From the NCBI GenBank assembly GCA_000442125.1, contig KE546972.1, positions 1,673,112 to 1,737,111 on the forward strand: a stretch of DNA of 64,000 nt, read 5' to 3'. Below are positions 47,067-58,650 of this stretch, piece by piece. The notes below the pieces were generated by a model. That model was not told the origin of the DNA. It ran no database searches and was given only the letters and a program-made list of their open reading frames with translations. The stretch is from Opeltia flavorubescens. Its lineage: Eukaryota > Ascomycota > Lecanoromycetes > Teloschistales > Teloschistaceae. The translations under genes and the position numbers were made by a program. Each line of letters starts with the position of its first letter. The first letter of the stretch is position 1.

Positions 47067-48050
47067 TCCGAGAAGATACTGGCACCTTGTCCGACTAAGG
47101 TGCCTTCTCGGTACTTGTGGATATGGCATTCAATTTTCGTATCGTCTACCGCGGCAAAGGTTGAATAGAGATAGGTTACCATAAAAATGGAGATACCACC
47201 TACATGTTTCTCCAAGAGAGATGTAAGAAAAAGATGTGTCAGTGGCTGAATGGTCTCTTCTTAGGTCTCGGTCATAAACCGTTGTGGTTCTACCGCATGA
47301 TACGTCTGCTGTGTCCTGCTTGAAGCCTTGTTGCCGAGTGAACCATCGAAGTGACTAACAAGACACAACCTCTCCAACAGCTTTTTTGGTCCATTGCTCC
47401 CTTATCCTTACAAACGTCCAAGAAATATGCTAACCCTAATGTGGTACCAATGATTTCGCATTATTGGTCAGCGCTCAGCAAGGTCTCACTCTTGCATTTG
47501 TCTATACGATACTGATAAAGTAGAATCCTCCTGGATACCATTCTATGTAATCATTCTACGGCTACAAGAAGGATGATGAAGGATTAGGCCACGTGAGATT
47601 CCAAGCCAGAATCCTGCGCACACATCGAAGCACGCAAACCGTGTTCCCCAGCCCTGAGTGTCTTCAAATTTCCAAGGTCTGCGTTAATAGAAGAGCTCCT
47701 TAACTACACCTCAAGGCAGTAGGGTTTCAATCCTGGTATGAAGAACTGGGATTCCATAGATTTGATTTCCAATAATTGGATCCTGGTTCACCTAGAAGGG
47801 TCATATCACCTGGGTCATACTGGCTGAATCCAAATACAGAGCACTGACGATTTCTTCAAGCCACCTATATCAACTATTACTTGAGGCTTTATCGGAAGTT
47901 GAAGAATCTCGTCCGATCGAGAGGATTTTTAGGAATCTGCGAGATGACATTCGTATCTCTGACTCGACAAGGGTGTCCTGCAGCTAAAGTCTTGGCGGGC
48001 AATTCTAGGCAGCAGCTTTTTTCGACCATCAGTGAGACCTGTGACAACGG
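47067..48050. other. Spacer, promoter side of the protease gene
   Basis: No gene recognised. Confidence 0.4.
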
Positions 48051-48917
48051 ATGACCTATCAGTATTCAGTACGTGTATCTAGTATGAGCGGATCTAGGAA
48101 ACTCCGGATTCTCCCTCAAGGCGCCTCACTGCCGGACCTTGATAGACAAGAACAGTCACTCTTACGAAGAAAACAAGCGAAATTAAGATTAACAAGCGCA
48201 TCAATTTCGAAATTAACAGCATCACAGCCACACCAAGAAGAAATCTTGCAAGCAACCCTGATCTTCGCAAGTTACGAGGCAGGCACTGCCGTGTGCATTC
48301 ATCCCGATGGATGGATTTTGACCTGTGCGCATTGCATGGGGGAATCTGAAGAAGAGTGGCGAAACCACAGCAGAAGATGGCTGCTCTTCCACACCGGCAT
48401 CGCTGTTCAGGCAGAATGTCGCGCCTGGGACTCGACTTTAGACTTGGCTCTGCTCAAGATCATCCTTGTGGAACGCCCGAGCGATGACGCTGTTGATTCT
48501 ATGGCGTTCCCACACGTCAAGTTGGCAAGTACTCCACCAAGACGCAATGAGCCGATCATTTGTATTGGTCAGCCCGGAGCGGATGATCTGGAATCAAGCA
48601 CCAGACGCAAGACTAAATACAACCTGATCGAGATCTCTGAGGGTCGATTCCGTGGAATGGTACCTGGCGCAGATCCACTCGACAATTCCGAGATCGGTTC
48701 GCTCAAGCATGATGCCTGGACATATTGGGGGCATTCAGGTGCACCTCTGGCTAAGAAAGAGAATGGAAGTTTGATTGGACTACATTCATCTTGGGACGAA
48801 CACACTTTGATGAGGCATGGTGTACCTCTACAGGCTATCAGACATTTCTTGAAAGAGATTGTTGGTAAGGTAGAGGAAATCAGCGCTGAGACGAAGAGCG
48901 CGTTAGCGCTTCTCTGA
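48051..48917 (+). CDS. Intracellular trypsin-like serine protease
   Basis: Intronless, 288 residues. No signal peptide: the first 60 residues are basic and polar. The chymotrypsin-fold triad is visible: His94 in ILTCAHC, Asp131 in STLDLALLKI and Ser229 in WGHSGAPL. GTAVCIHPDGW and a terminal GLHSSWDEHT block fit trypsin-like domains of the HtrA/Trypsin_2 kind. No PDZ domain follows and the protein ends shortly after the fold with a helical tail. A soluble cytosolic or nuclear protease is inferred. A second ATG at 48084 (MSGSRKL) is also possible as the start. Confidence 0.85.
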   Translation: MTYQYSVRVSSMSGSRKLRILPQGASLPDLDRQEQSLLRRKQAKLRLTSASISKLTASQPHQEEILQATLIFASYEAGTAVCIHPDGWILTCAHCMGESEEEWRNHSRRWLLFHTGIAVQAECRAWDSTLDLALLKIILVERPSDDAVDSMAFPHVKLASTPPRRNEPIICIGQPGADDLESSTRRKTKYNLIEISEGRFRGMVPGADPLDNSEIGSLKHDAWTYWGHSGAPLAKKENGSLIGLHSSWDEHTLMRHGVPLQAIRHFLKEIVGKVEEISAETKSALALL

Positions 48918-49366
48918 GTATTCTATAGTATATCTGGAGAGTCGTTACAATATCGAAGAAGCCCTGATCTAGATTGGGACTGGTGATATATATCTACAGG
49001 GTGGGCAAGAGGTTGGTCAAGTGTATCTCCAATTTTAAGCTATCCTACAATTATCTTGGATTATCTTGAGTTGCCGCGTTTTGCCTCAGCTCGGTGAGCG
49101 GTCAAGCCAGAAGAAAGTAAGCGCCATCAAAAGCTTGACAAGAAAGTCGAAAGACTCCCTCCTCGAGTAGGCAAAGTCTCCATCAAGATCAAACTATGCA
49201 ACACCCACTCTTCGTGTCGACAGTCGAGCATTACAGCCCTCCATCATACCATCAAACTGCCACCAACAAAGAATTGAAATACACGTCCCGATTCCAGAAG
49301 GATTGATACTCAGTGGATCCATACTTGCCACTCCCTTTAATCTCAGAGCATGGACAATAGGAACCC
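48918..49366. other. Convergent spacer
   Basis: No gene recognised; it lies between two convergent genes. Confidence 0.4.
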
Positions 49367-49993
49367 TCATGTACCCTTCCCTCCTCTCTTTCTTCTCAAG
49401 ATTGTCAGAGCCGCCATGACGCCATAGGCTACGTAAAGTGCAATGACGATAGCACCCAAGCCAACCCTAGCATTCACAATACCGCCCGAGCTCTTTGAGG
49501 GAATGTAGCTATTGAGCGCATGCCTGAGGTTGACCTGGAAGCAAGTTTCGCCCTTGCCAGCATTATCAAAGCCAATTCCGCTGACCTCGCAATCCATCCA
49601 AATGCTCCACTGGGTAAGCCAGCCGATGAAATAGATGCTCGAGACGACGAGGGCGTAGATTGGGTGGAGAGAGAGGTAGAAATGTAGGGCGAGATCGGTG
49701 AGGGCTTGGAGGATGGTGAAGAAGGGCATGAAGAGGGAGTAGACGATAATTTTGCTAGTAGATGTATTAGTATAATGGTCGTTTGGGGGGGCTTGATGGA
49801 AAGAGATAGCGTACCTGTTGGATGGGCGGGGGCGCATCCAGACGAGAGCTTGCTCATCCATGGGAGTCTTGATCGCTGCACTGGCGTACGAGACTGCAGT
49901 GCCAAAAGTAGCGGTGGCGAAGATGAAGATGAGGATGTTGATGAGAGGAGTGTAGCGCAGCCGACCAGTCCACTGGATGGAGGTGATAGTCAT
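49367..49993 (-). CDS. Four-helix integral membrane protein, MARVEL-like topology
   Basis: Exons 49993-49815 and 49754-49367 with a 60-nt intron; 188 residues. Four hydrophobic helices are seen: INILIFIFATATFGTAVSYA, a second at IIVYSLFMPFFTILQALTDL, a third at IYALVVSSIYFIGWLTQW, and a last near VGLGAIVIALYVAYGVMAAL. A Cys-containing loop (MDCEVSGIGFD...ETCFQVN) precedes the last helix, and the end is basic (RRKRGGKGT). Four helices with an acidic/Cys loop and a C-terminal basic tail resemble fungal MARVEL-like membrane proteins. No specific function can be assigned. Confidence 0.75.
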   Translation of the reverse strand: MTITSIQWTGRLRYTPLINILIFIFATATFGTAVSYASAAIKTPMDEQALVWMRPRPSNRYAISFHQAPPNDHYTNTSTSKIIVYSLFMPFFTILQALTDLALHFYLSLHPIYALVVSSIYFIGWLTQWSIWMDCEVSGIGFDNAGKGETCFQVNLRHALNSYIPSKSSGGIVNARVGLGAIVIALYVAYGVMAALTILRRKRGGKGT

Positions 49994-50778
49994 GGTTGAT
50001 GACGATCGCTAAATCAGTGGGAGGCTTCCTTATCGGAGGGTCGCGAAAAATGGGGTGGTGACTATCACAGGGTGACGTTCAGCTATGATGGTATCTCGAG
50101 GAGAAGAGTCAGGGATTGGGACTTTGGAAGGAGTAGCAACCGTTTTCATGACATTGAAGGTAAATTCAGAGGATTAATGTGACGCCTGGTGGGAATGAGG
50201 CTGAGTGCATGAAATGTGCAGAAGGCTGTGAGAAGGCTATGTTCGCAAAATTGAAAGGGCACAACACCACTTCTGAGAAAGTGGAACGTACGTGATTAAT
50301 ATGCGAGGCTGCAAATATCGGGACGGAGACTTTTTGTTGTGTGAGCTTTACTGTTCTGTGGTAAGGGTAATGGCTTGTCAGGCTTTGGGTTCCGGGGAGT
50401 AATAAAAGCAAAAATATAAGTGCCCGCTCAAAAAAAACATTCATCAACCGTCTGCCTTGAAGTGCCGCCTAACGACAAAAATACTTTTTTGTGGCTTGGA
50501 TTTGCCTCTTCGCCTATTCGCACGGCTTTCATTATACATTCAACGTTCGATATCAACAAAATAGTCATTCATCTGCCAAGGAAGAGCTTTTTATTGTAGT
50601 TTGGGCTTGAAATTCGAAAGAATGCAAGCAGGGCCTACAGGCATCGAGCTTTCAAGACAGAAGTCACTGCTGCTTTTGAATTCGATGATTGACGCTTTCA
50701 GAAGTACCTAGCATTCGTTTCATGGTGAATGATAATCGTCGCTGTTCTATTTCCAATCGCTAAGAATGGGATGACTAC
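49994..50778. other. Spacer, no feature recognised
   Basis: A 93-codon reverse frame at 50447-50166 starts with a signal-like hydrophobic run but lacks any further support. Confidence 0.35.
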
Positions 50779-51181
50779 TTGAATCACTCGTCAATATGGC
50801 CAACGTCTGGCCTAGAAGAGTACTCTACAATGCAATCCCACCAAGCTCCAGATATTTGGTACTCGGATTCAGCATCCTGGATAAATGTAGTACTTTCGTA
50901 CAATGCCATGGACGAGAATCAGTGCGCCCATATAGACGAGGCGATATCAGGGTGTACGAGTTGCGGGGTTGTATGGATTCCAGCAGTATGACGATGGCCC
51001 AAATCCTGGCAATAATGTTGGCGCCAGCGCCATTTCAGGAAAAGGTTGTATGGACCCAGGAACCAAACCTACCAATCGATATACCCTCGCCAACTCGTTT
51101 CTAATATACGTTAGTGCAAGCTGTTGCGGAAACGTTGGCAATTGGCCGATTCAATTCTACAATCACTCTGTGTTTGACTAA
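50779..51181 (+). pseudogene. Possible decayed gene fragment with a frameshift
   Basis: Two protein-like stretches lie in different frames: 50779-50990 (with DENQCAHIDEAISGCTSCG) and 50969-51181 (with ISGKGCMDPGTKPTNRY and SASCCGN). Both are Cys-containing and end to end would make one secreted-type protein. The overlap region has no usable intron, so a frameshift is likely. Family not recognised. Confidence 0.3.
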
Positions 51182-53152
51182 GCTCGTCCAGGTAATCCAC
51201 AAGTTGAGCTTCCTGTGTACTGATGCAAACCCTTCCCTGCAGGCATGATGGCATTCTGAGCGGGCTTAGACACGGAGACGATTGGAGGTACTGTTGTAAA
51301 GTGGAAGCAAGATCCTGAGGTAAATGGTGGCATCAAGCGGTTAGTCTTGCATTGTGAGATGAGGGTACCGCCGATGAGGGGATCTCGGCGGAAAACAAGG
51401 AATAATGCGCAATAAGCATTGCATGCATGACATCTACGCCTGGAGTAGGCCGACTATCGTCAATGTGTAACCTGGTCTTGTACTCGAAAAATTCTATACT
51501 CATAGATTGGCAGTGACGATCCCGGAACTACAGATGTCAGTATTGAGAACATCGGTCTACATGGGAGAAGTCTAAAGGTTTGTCGCAGTGTATAAAGATC
51601 ATGTATACTAATCTAGTGTGGCGAACTGAGGTTTATGTCGGATTCTTGTCGCACGCATCCTTCTCCCCTCACGGATGACAACCTACAATGGGGATTACAT
51701 AGCAATGATAGATCTCTAGGATACCTAGTATAGGTACCGTTCTTGATAACTCTCTTGCAATAATTGATCCGAATTCTAATGACATCTGCCAGGGACCACA
51801 GTCGGTGGCGTCTGTCGCGTCTGCAAGACTTACACCCTGCTAGTGCGATATCTTGTAAATATCCTGTTCGTAATCATCATCTCAATGAAGCCTCCGCTGA
51901 CAATGGTATTGGGTCAACAGCGGATCGAGATTATGGCGATGCAAGTAGAACGCCACCGGAAGACATTCATGATATCTGTGCGTGGTGAAGGGTGTGCTCG
52001 TTGATTGTAGCAGCAGTCAAAAGGCGTTGATTGGATGAAGGTATGTTGGAGCTGATGTACAATACAACCTGATGTGGTAGATAATCATTAGTCATGATGG
52101 TCGCTGCAAGCGCTTGCTACAACCCGTTTCGCATCATTCTCAGAAATGCTTGAGGACGATGAATTGAGGGACAGACCTCCGTTCACCCTTGTTCGAGTAC
52201 CAACCATCTGGATCTTACTTTGATTGCCGCCTTGAATACTCAAGTGTCCAGTAATGCGGGAAGTGTGGAACATCAGATGGTGGTGAATCAACTCCTTTGG
52301 TAGACGACTGATGCACTATGTGTCTGATAGGCGATGCGATGTTTAGCACTGGTATTCTACTGCTGATAATTTCGCTTGAATTTGCAAATTCTGGACCTCG
52401 AGCTACAACATGAATTCAAGAGTCATGACAGGACCAGAGGTACGGCATGGATTCCCTCAGAGAGCGATTCACATAAAACACGGCTAATACCCAATATCGT
52501 CCTATCCTCGGATCAGAGAGTTGCTCGATGACTTATTTAGTGGAGGACATGTTATTCAAATAGTATAACCCTAACAAACATCATCTGTATATAGATGAAA
52601 CCTGATATTCTCTGGCAGACTTCATGCACTTGCAGCCCACGCGCGTCTAGAGGGACTCCCCTGTCGCCGTGCGTTTCAAGGCTGCCGATACAAATACCTC
52701 TTTCGCTGGACCTGCGTCAGTCAAACTCAACACTTTGTCGGAAGCTCTATACATTTCTCACAATGGAATATTGTCGATTTTTTGAGAGATTTTCACTAGT
52801 GCAGAGTGTCTGCTCTAGCGTGATGGGCTGCAATTTCAAACAGAAAATCGTGGACTCCCAGCCTGATTACTCCTTTTACTTGCCCATGCGCAAGGCTGAT
52901 CTCTTTCGAGAACGTGATTCGCGTGTTCAAGTTACACAGCATAAGCCACAGCCGCTTTGTGTAGCCCCCAAGTTCCAGCACCCAATCAAAATCTCCATCC
53001 TCCGGTGATTAAGGGTTGCTGAAGACACAGGTGCCTACTCCTGGCGACAAAGGCAAAACACAATGCCTTTATCGTGGGGCTGTCTCCTAATCGTTCAGAC
53101 GATAATTCTTCCCTAATCTCTCCAACAACTATTATAACTTGTGTGCTCTATC
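51182..53152. other. Gene-poor spacer of about 2 kb
   Basis: Open frames up to 137 codons (52595-53008) are present, but composition is not coding-like and no domain is visible. Confidence 0.4.
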
Positions 53153-54246
53153 ATGCGCTTCACGAAAGTCCCTCAATTACTCTTCAAATACAGTTGGAAT
53201 AGCGTATACTTCTATGCTGTATCTACGTTTGCCTCGTCCCACTCCCCATTCCCCCCCGAAAGCAGCCACAAATGCTACTTCCTGGACGGGTCTTTCGACC
53301 CTGCTGGAGGTCCTTGCTATGACAACGTCGGCGCAGCCATGTGTTGCTATGATGGCGAGCAATGCGATGACGGGAGCACTTTGTGTTTGGCTAATCCCAA
53401 CGGACCCGTGGGAACTCTCGATCATGGAGCTTCCATCTGGAGACGTTCATGCACAGATTTCACTTGGCAAGATCCGGCCTGCTTCGCCATTGCTTTTCGT
53501 AAGGCGTTCACCTTTTGTTAAGCATTCTTGACGAATGACTTGTTAGCTAATGACTCTTTCGTGCTTCTGTAGGCTCGGGCTACAAGTCCGTGCAATTGAC
53601 CAACTGCTCCGACGGCACGTTCTGTCCCCGAGCCAAAGAGCTAGTGAATGAGACCTGCTGTGACGATCATCAAGGAGAATTTGCGGTTCTGGGTCATGCA
53701 CGCATCGACGAAAGTGCAGTAAGCAGTATTCGGGCTGCCACCACCACCTTAGGAGCACAAAGTCGGAGCGGCGTCACGACAAATCAAGATTCTCACTCCC
53801 CATCAAGTACGACGAGCAGCATCCGGACTACGATCGTCGCCTCTGGACGAGTAGCCGAGACAGCTCTTACCACAATGTCGGTCTCCAACTCGGTATCGAC
53901 CTCCAAAACCTTGTCAACATCTTCGTCCGCTACTTCTTCACCATCTACCCCAGCGCTAGGCCAGTCTGCCAAAATCGGCATAGGAGTAGGTGCTGCTGCT
54001 TTTGGTATCATCGTCGTTACCTCGCTAGGCTACGTTGCTTTTCGCCGGCACAAGAGTCTCCAGCGAAAATCTCAGGGCTTGGGTAAGATGATCGAATGTC
54101 CTGGGGGTCTGGAAATACAGAATGTCAACACCGAAGGGCGACATGTCCATGAGCTAGAGGCTAGAGAACGACCCCAGGAGCTGCATACGCTGCAAAACTC
54201 CCATGAAGTCGAAGGAAGAGTGTCAGATCTAAGGGCTGGGAAATGA
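53153..54246 (+). CDS. Cys-rich single-pass surface protein
   Basis: Exons 53153-53498 and 53573-54246, phase 1; 339 residues. The ectodomain reads CYFLDGSFDPAGGPCYDN, then CCYDGEQCDDGSTLCLANPN, a WRRSCTDFTWQDPACFAI block and NCSDGTFCPRAK, i.e. about a dozen cysteines in a pattern common to a large family of fungal surface proteins. A Ser/Thr-rich stalk leads to one membrane helix (IGIGVGAAAFGIIVVTSLGY), a basic flank (FRRHKSLQRK) and an acidic, glutamate-rich cytosolic tail. The start at 53153 gives only a weak signal peptide, so the true N-terminus may differ. A role in sensing at the wall is a guess from layout. Confidence 0.8.
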
Positions 54247-54542
54247 CAAATCAGAGCTGGTGACCTTCGAATGTACGATGGTAGGCTATCGGGGGTATTC
54301 GATTAATAATCCAAACCTAACATCGCAATCATCGAGGACGATGGTAATTAATATGTTTGATACAACTCTTTTTCAACATCAGAAATCTTTACCCTAGCAA
54401 TTAAGGACTTTTTCGACGTAGTCCCTATCCACGAAAGTCTGTCGACACATTCACGTGTTTATAAGCATTCCTAGATATCGCAATTCCACCAAAAAAATAG
54501 AAAACTACAATTCCTAGCCCAAGAATAGCTTCTATCATTGCT
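54247..54542. other. Short convergent spacer
   Basis: No gene recognised. Confidence 0.4.
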
Positions 54543-55949
54543 CTACTTCACCTTGGTAATTACCCAGATTTCGCCAGTCTGATCCGAGCTCATGAATAAC
54601 CTTCCCGCCTTATCAAAAGCGAGGCCAGCAGGTCGGAAACAGTAATCGTTCCAAACGTAGGGGCGTATCTGGCCACACTTTGTAACATCTGGATTACTCA
54701 TGATGTCGATAACAGCCTTCTTGCTCGTCGATGGCGCTACAGGGAAGCCGTTCGCAAAGTCAATCTTCGAGACCTTATAACCAACAGAGACGTTACGGTC
54801 CCTGATCGAAGATATGTCAGCTCAAATTCATCGATCGAAAAAGCAGTAGATTGTTGCTTACCAGCTCCCATGAAAGCTGATGTACCCTTCACTTCCATCC
54901 GCTGTAAATTTCAAATCAATCGGGGCCTGATGCGGAGGAAGTGTGATGACAGGAGCAGCCCTTTCCTTAGCGCAAACCGCATCATTGATAGTATCATTCG
55001 CCGTAAAGGTGTTATTCACGTCCCCTACAAGGAACTGGTTTCCAACTACCAGATCTCCTCTGTTGGGAATAGCGTGCACGTCCCAAGCTGCATGACAATA
55101 AGGGTACCCATGATTGAGTCCCTGGTTGAGATCATTGGATTTCCCCATGATACCATGGTAATTCAATTCGTCGCCTGGGTTGTTCTCGGAAATGTCCTTG
55201 CCATCTCGAGTTGCGTAATCCATGCCCATGTCGACGCTGTAGAGACCGCCGGTTGAGGGATGCTCTGCGATGCCGACTGAGTTGCGGAGACCCCAGCCGA
55301 GGAGTTTGCCGGTTGTGTTGAAGTTTTGGGGAGTCGTTGTGCTGCTCTTGACAGGAAACGATTTGATTTGGCAATGGCCGGTCGTCAAGTCTAGGGAAGC
55401 AAAGTCGACATTGTCCTCGCTGCCTCTACTAACGATCAAGGTGTTCTTCTGCTTTTTGGCATATAGGAGAGTTCGGGTAATATGTTGAGGATTGCTAGCA
55501 CGGGCGACATCTATAATATCGTTACCGGCTCCACTCACACTGCTTTTGGCAGTGTCGTAGGGCCAGGAAAATACTGATAGTACCGAGGATGCATAGAGTG
55601 TCTTCCCGTCGCCAGAGACGGTAATACCGTGTGTTAGATCGGCATTCCGAATGACATTCGCTTTTTGGGAGACTTCCACGCAATGATTACCCTGATCTCG
55701 GATGGTCAAGCTTGTGATACCGGCTTGCTGCTCCACGACCAGAAGACGGCCTTGTTTGTCGAAGACAAGTCCGCGTGGCTTGGTCAGGTTCGTAGCAATG
55801 AGCTGGGCTTTGTATCCAGGCGCAAGGGATGGCGCAGGATAACTTGGATGTAACTCGGAGGGACATGAGCTGGCGGCTGGTGCTGAGTTTGCTTGTGTAG
55901 TTGCGTATACAACCCAGAGAAACAAATACGAGATCTTGTGGAAAAACAT
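54543..55949 (-). CDS. PQQ-dependent sugar dehydrogenase-like secreted enzyme (AA12 / L-sorbosone dehydrogenase type)
   Basis: Exons 55949-54862 and 54801-54543, phase 2; 448 residues. Signal peptide from MFFHKISYLFLWVVYATTQA. The body is a six-bladed propeller of the soluble quinoprotein glucose dehydrogenase fold. Visible blocks are LTKPRGLVFDKQGRLLVVEQ, LGWGLRNSVGIAEHPSTGGL, NPGDELNYHGIM, LNHGYPYCHAAWD, GSEGYISFHGSW and, in exon 2, FRPAGLAFDKAGRLFMSSD. These match the L-sorbosone dehydrogenase/AA12 group, which oxidise sugars with pyrroloquinoline quinone as cofactor. The cofactor residues cannot be verified by eye. It would be extracellular, possibly paired with other oxidative wall-degrading enzymes. 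Confidence 0.88.
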
Positions 55950-57425
55950 GACACAGCTTATCACAGGATGTAGAAATTCGGATCAATAGCTTGAGGAGTT
56001 GAATCAAGAGAATTGAAGTCAACATGGGAAAAAGCTTGATTATATCTAGGCTTCGGGTGCGAGCAGGTAGCCTGGTACCTCGAATCCATCGCTCAATGCG
56101 GGCAAATTGCGATCACATTAAAAGGCAGTCGTTACTGGTCAATTGACTTGGTCAGAGCTTAGAGATAACATGGGGAAGAACCCCGCTTCGTCATACTGCA
56201 GCTCAACTGGAGCGCACAAAGCTAGGAGATACATTAGCCAGCGATCTAGCGCCAAGCCATGGACGTTGCTGGGTGCCACCGCGCAAAGCTTTTTATCCGC
56301 ACCTATCATCTGGAGCCCTCTTCAATGACAGCTTCGAATCTCGCATCTGGTCAGACTGACAGATAAACATTTTTCTTGGGCGATGCGAATTGTGGTGCAT
56401 CGATGAATACCTAACCATTTTGGTCAGGTACTCGGCTTGTCAATCAAATTTCGGAAATCTCTACTAGGCATGAAGGTGTTGTTCGACAACAAGAACCTCC
56501 AGGATCGATGCAGAATACCTTCACTTCCTGGGGCTAAGTGCTAGCCATGAATGAAATCGCGGTCTGCATCTATCTTCGGGGTATTTTATTAAGCATTCTT
56601 CATTCATGAGCTCATTTAACAGCTTTGCTTGCCTTCCTTCTACCACGAAGGGGTTTTCCCATCTGTAGGAATACCAACCAGCTTGCTTGTGTCGCAGGAA
56701 TCATTCTCCCACCGCTGAAGAATTACTGCCAGGCGAGCGTCAATGACTGAAAAAAGCACAAAAGGTTGGGAATCAGAGTTCGAAGATTCATCCTAGTTCA
56801 ACAGGCACTTCAGCGCAAAGGCTTGACAGTCATGCTGAGGCCTCGGGCTCGAGACCAATGAGCCTTTGACGTTTAAAACAGTTTGTATTGACACGAGATG
56901 ATATGCTTGTACTGTAGCATGTATAAGAAGTGTAGACATCACGCGGTCCTAATGATATTTCGTCGCCTGGCGCAATACTAAGATTAGTTTTTGATGATTC
57001 GGTTCTTCTACGAGCTTCTTGCCCTAATCCCTGGTTTTCAAGCAGTTTTTTCTGACTTAGTCTGACCTATCTTTCATTCTTATCTTCTCGTCAATATTTC
57101 CATGCTCCAATATCTTTTCCCAATTGTCCGATTTACTTTGAACCTCACAGTACAGTGTAAGCGCCTTATCGTATCGGGTTCCTGCCAAGATGTACCTGCA
57201 TATGTGTACATGGGCCCCATCACTAAATTTAGATCGAGACGTGTCGAGAACAACGATTTCCTGGGTCGCTATCTCAGCCTTTCAAATTTTCCGATATTTA
57301 GACAACGTGATATTCTCGTGACAATGATCCGCTCAAACCGGGTCACACTTTTTTCGCTTCCCCTTGTTTGCATCACCTAGTAAAGCACCAATCGCAGGGT
57401 ATTCACCTCGCATCCCTTGTAAACA
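55950..57425. other. Divergent promoter region of about 1.5 kb
   Basis: No gene recognised. It lies between the divergent AA12-like and discoidin genes. Confidence 0.4.
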
Positions 57426-58172
57426 ATGCCGACATCTATCAACATCTTAGCATTGTGGCCCTACCTAATCATATCTTCACTTTCCCTCTGCCTTGCACAA
57501 ATAGACTGCTCAAATTGCACTTGCCATGTCGACAGCTATCAAGCTTATGGTCCCAACGGTGCCTCCCTCGACTGCAAAAAAGCTCTCGATAACAACTTGA
57601 CATCCTATTGGATCACACAATACTATCCTTCTCCCAGTCCGCTCCCGCACAATTTCACCCTCGATCTCCAAAAACTCTACAATGTCACAGGTCTCTCGTA
57701 TATTCCTCGTCAGGACGGTCTCAATATTGGCAACATTATAGATTGGAAAATCACACTTAGCGCCGACGATATGGATTGGGGGCGCAGATTTTTTGGAACA
57801 TGGACACCTAATTCTTCAATCAAGAAATTTGAATTTGGAGAACAGATCGAGGCACGATGGATTATGTTGACGGCGTATACGAGTGAAGGTAGCCCTTTTA
57901 ATAGGACTAATGCGGCAGAGATCCGTATCTTTGAAGCAACGAGTGCAGTGACATCTACAGCTTCGCCGCATGCGGCGCCATCATCTTCAGCAATGAGTCA
58001 GCCCTCGCATAGCTCTGATACGAGAGATGGGAATCCTTTGGGGAACGTGGGTACTGCTTTTACGGTACTGGGTGGTCTTGCTGCTTTGGGGACTTTGGTA
58101 TGGAGTATTTTGAGGTTCTGTGTGCAGGGACGAGGGAAAATACCGGCAACGATAAGTTCGGGTAGGCCTTGA
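57426..58172 (+). CDS. F5/8 type C (discoidin) domain surface protein
   Basis: Intronless, 248 residues. The start at 57426 gives a signal peptide (to SLCLAQ). A Cys-rich start (DCSNCTCHVDSYQAYG) leads into a galactose-binding-like fold, with KALDNNLTSYWITQYY, FTLDLQKLYNVTGLSYIPRQ, WKITLSADDMDW and ARWIMLTAYT. The order DG.-.T.W, LDL-, -ITGL.Y.PRQDG, RYI-L is that of F5/8C sugar-binding domains. A Ser-rich stalk and one membrane helix (VGTAFTVLGGLAALGTLVWS) follow, then a short basic tail. It probably binds carbohydrate at the cell surface; the ligand is unknown. Confidence 0.85.
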   Translation: MPTSINILALWPYLIISSLSLCLAQIDCSNCTCHVDSYQAYGPNGASLDCKKALDNNLTSYWITQYYPSPSPLPHNFTLDLQKLYNVTGLSYIPRQDGLNIGNIIDWKITLSADDMDWGRRFFGTWTPNSSIKKFEFGEQIEARWIMLTAYTSEGSPFNRTNAAEIRIFEATSAVTSTASPHAAPSSSAMSQPSHSSDTRDGNPLGNVGTAFTVLGGLAALGTLVWSILRFCVQGRGKIPATISSGRP

Positions 58173-58650
58173 ACTTGGGTACATTTGTCGGATCGAGACT
58201 TGGGGGCTGTCCAATGATTTGTGCGTCTAGCCGTACCAGGATTAAATGAATACTCGGTTCAAAATAAATGATGGTATACATGATACGGATATACCTACTA
58301 TGAACTAGAGCACATCAACAGCTGGCGACCGATGATCAAAGAGTTACTTAGAATGCAAGAAGTAATCCATAATCATTATGGATTTTGTTACTACTCCCAA
58401 CCGAACTCTTTCGCCAAAATTGCGTTGGTTGAAATTTGATTTAGCTACATCTTGTAAGGATTTGACCTCGTCGGCCAAAGCTCTACCTCATCGAATATTG
58501 ATGAAGGTAGACTGAAGTTTAAGACTGAAGTTTGATTGTATTAGATGAAAGTACCCTATCAAAAGGAGGCCCAACAGCGACTGTAGTGGAAGGGCATTAA
58601 TGCTGTTTCCTTCTGACAGACTACCAGAACAATCGTGCCACAGCAACACA
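58173..58650. other. Convergent spacer
   Basis: No gene recognised. Confidence 0.4.
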
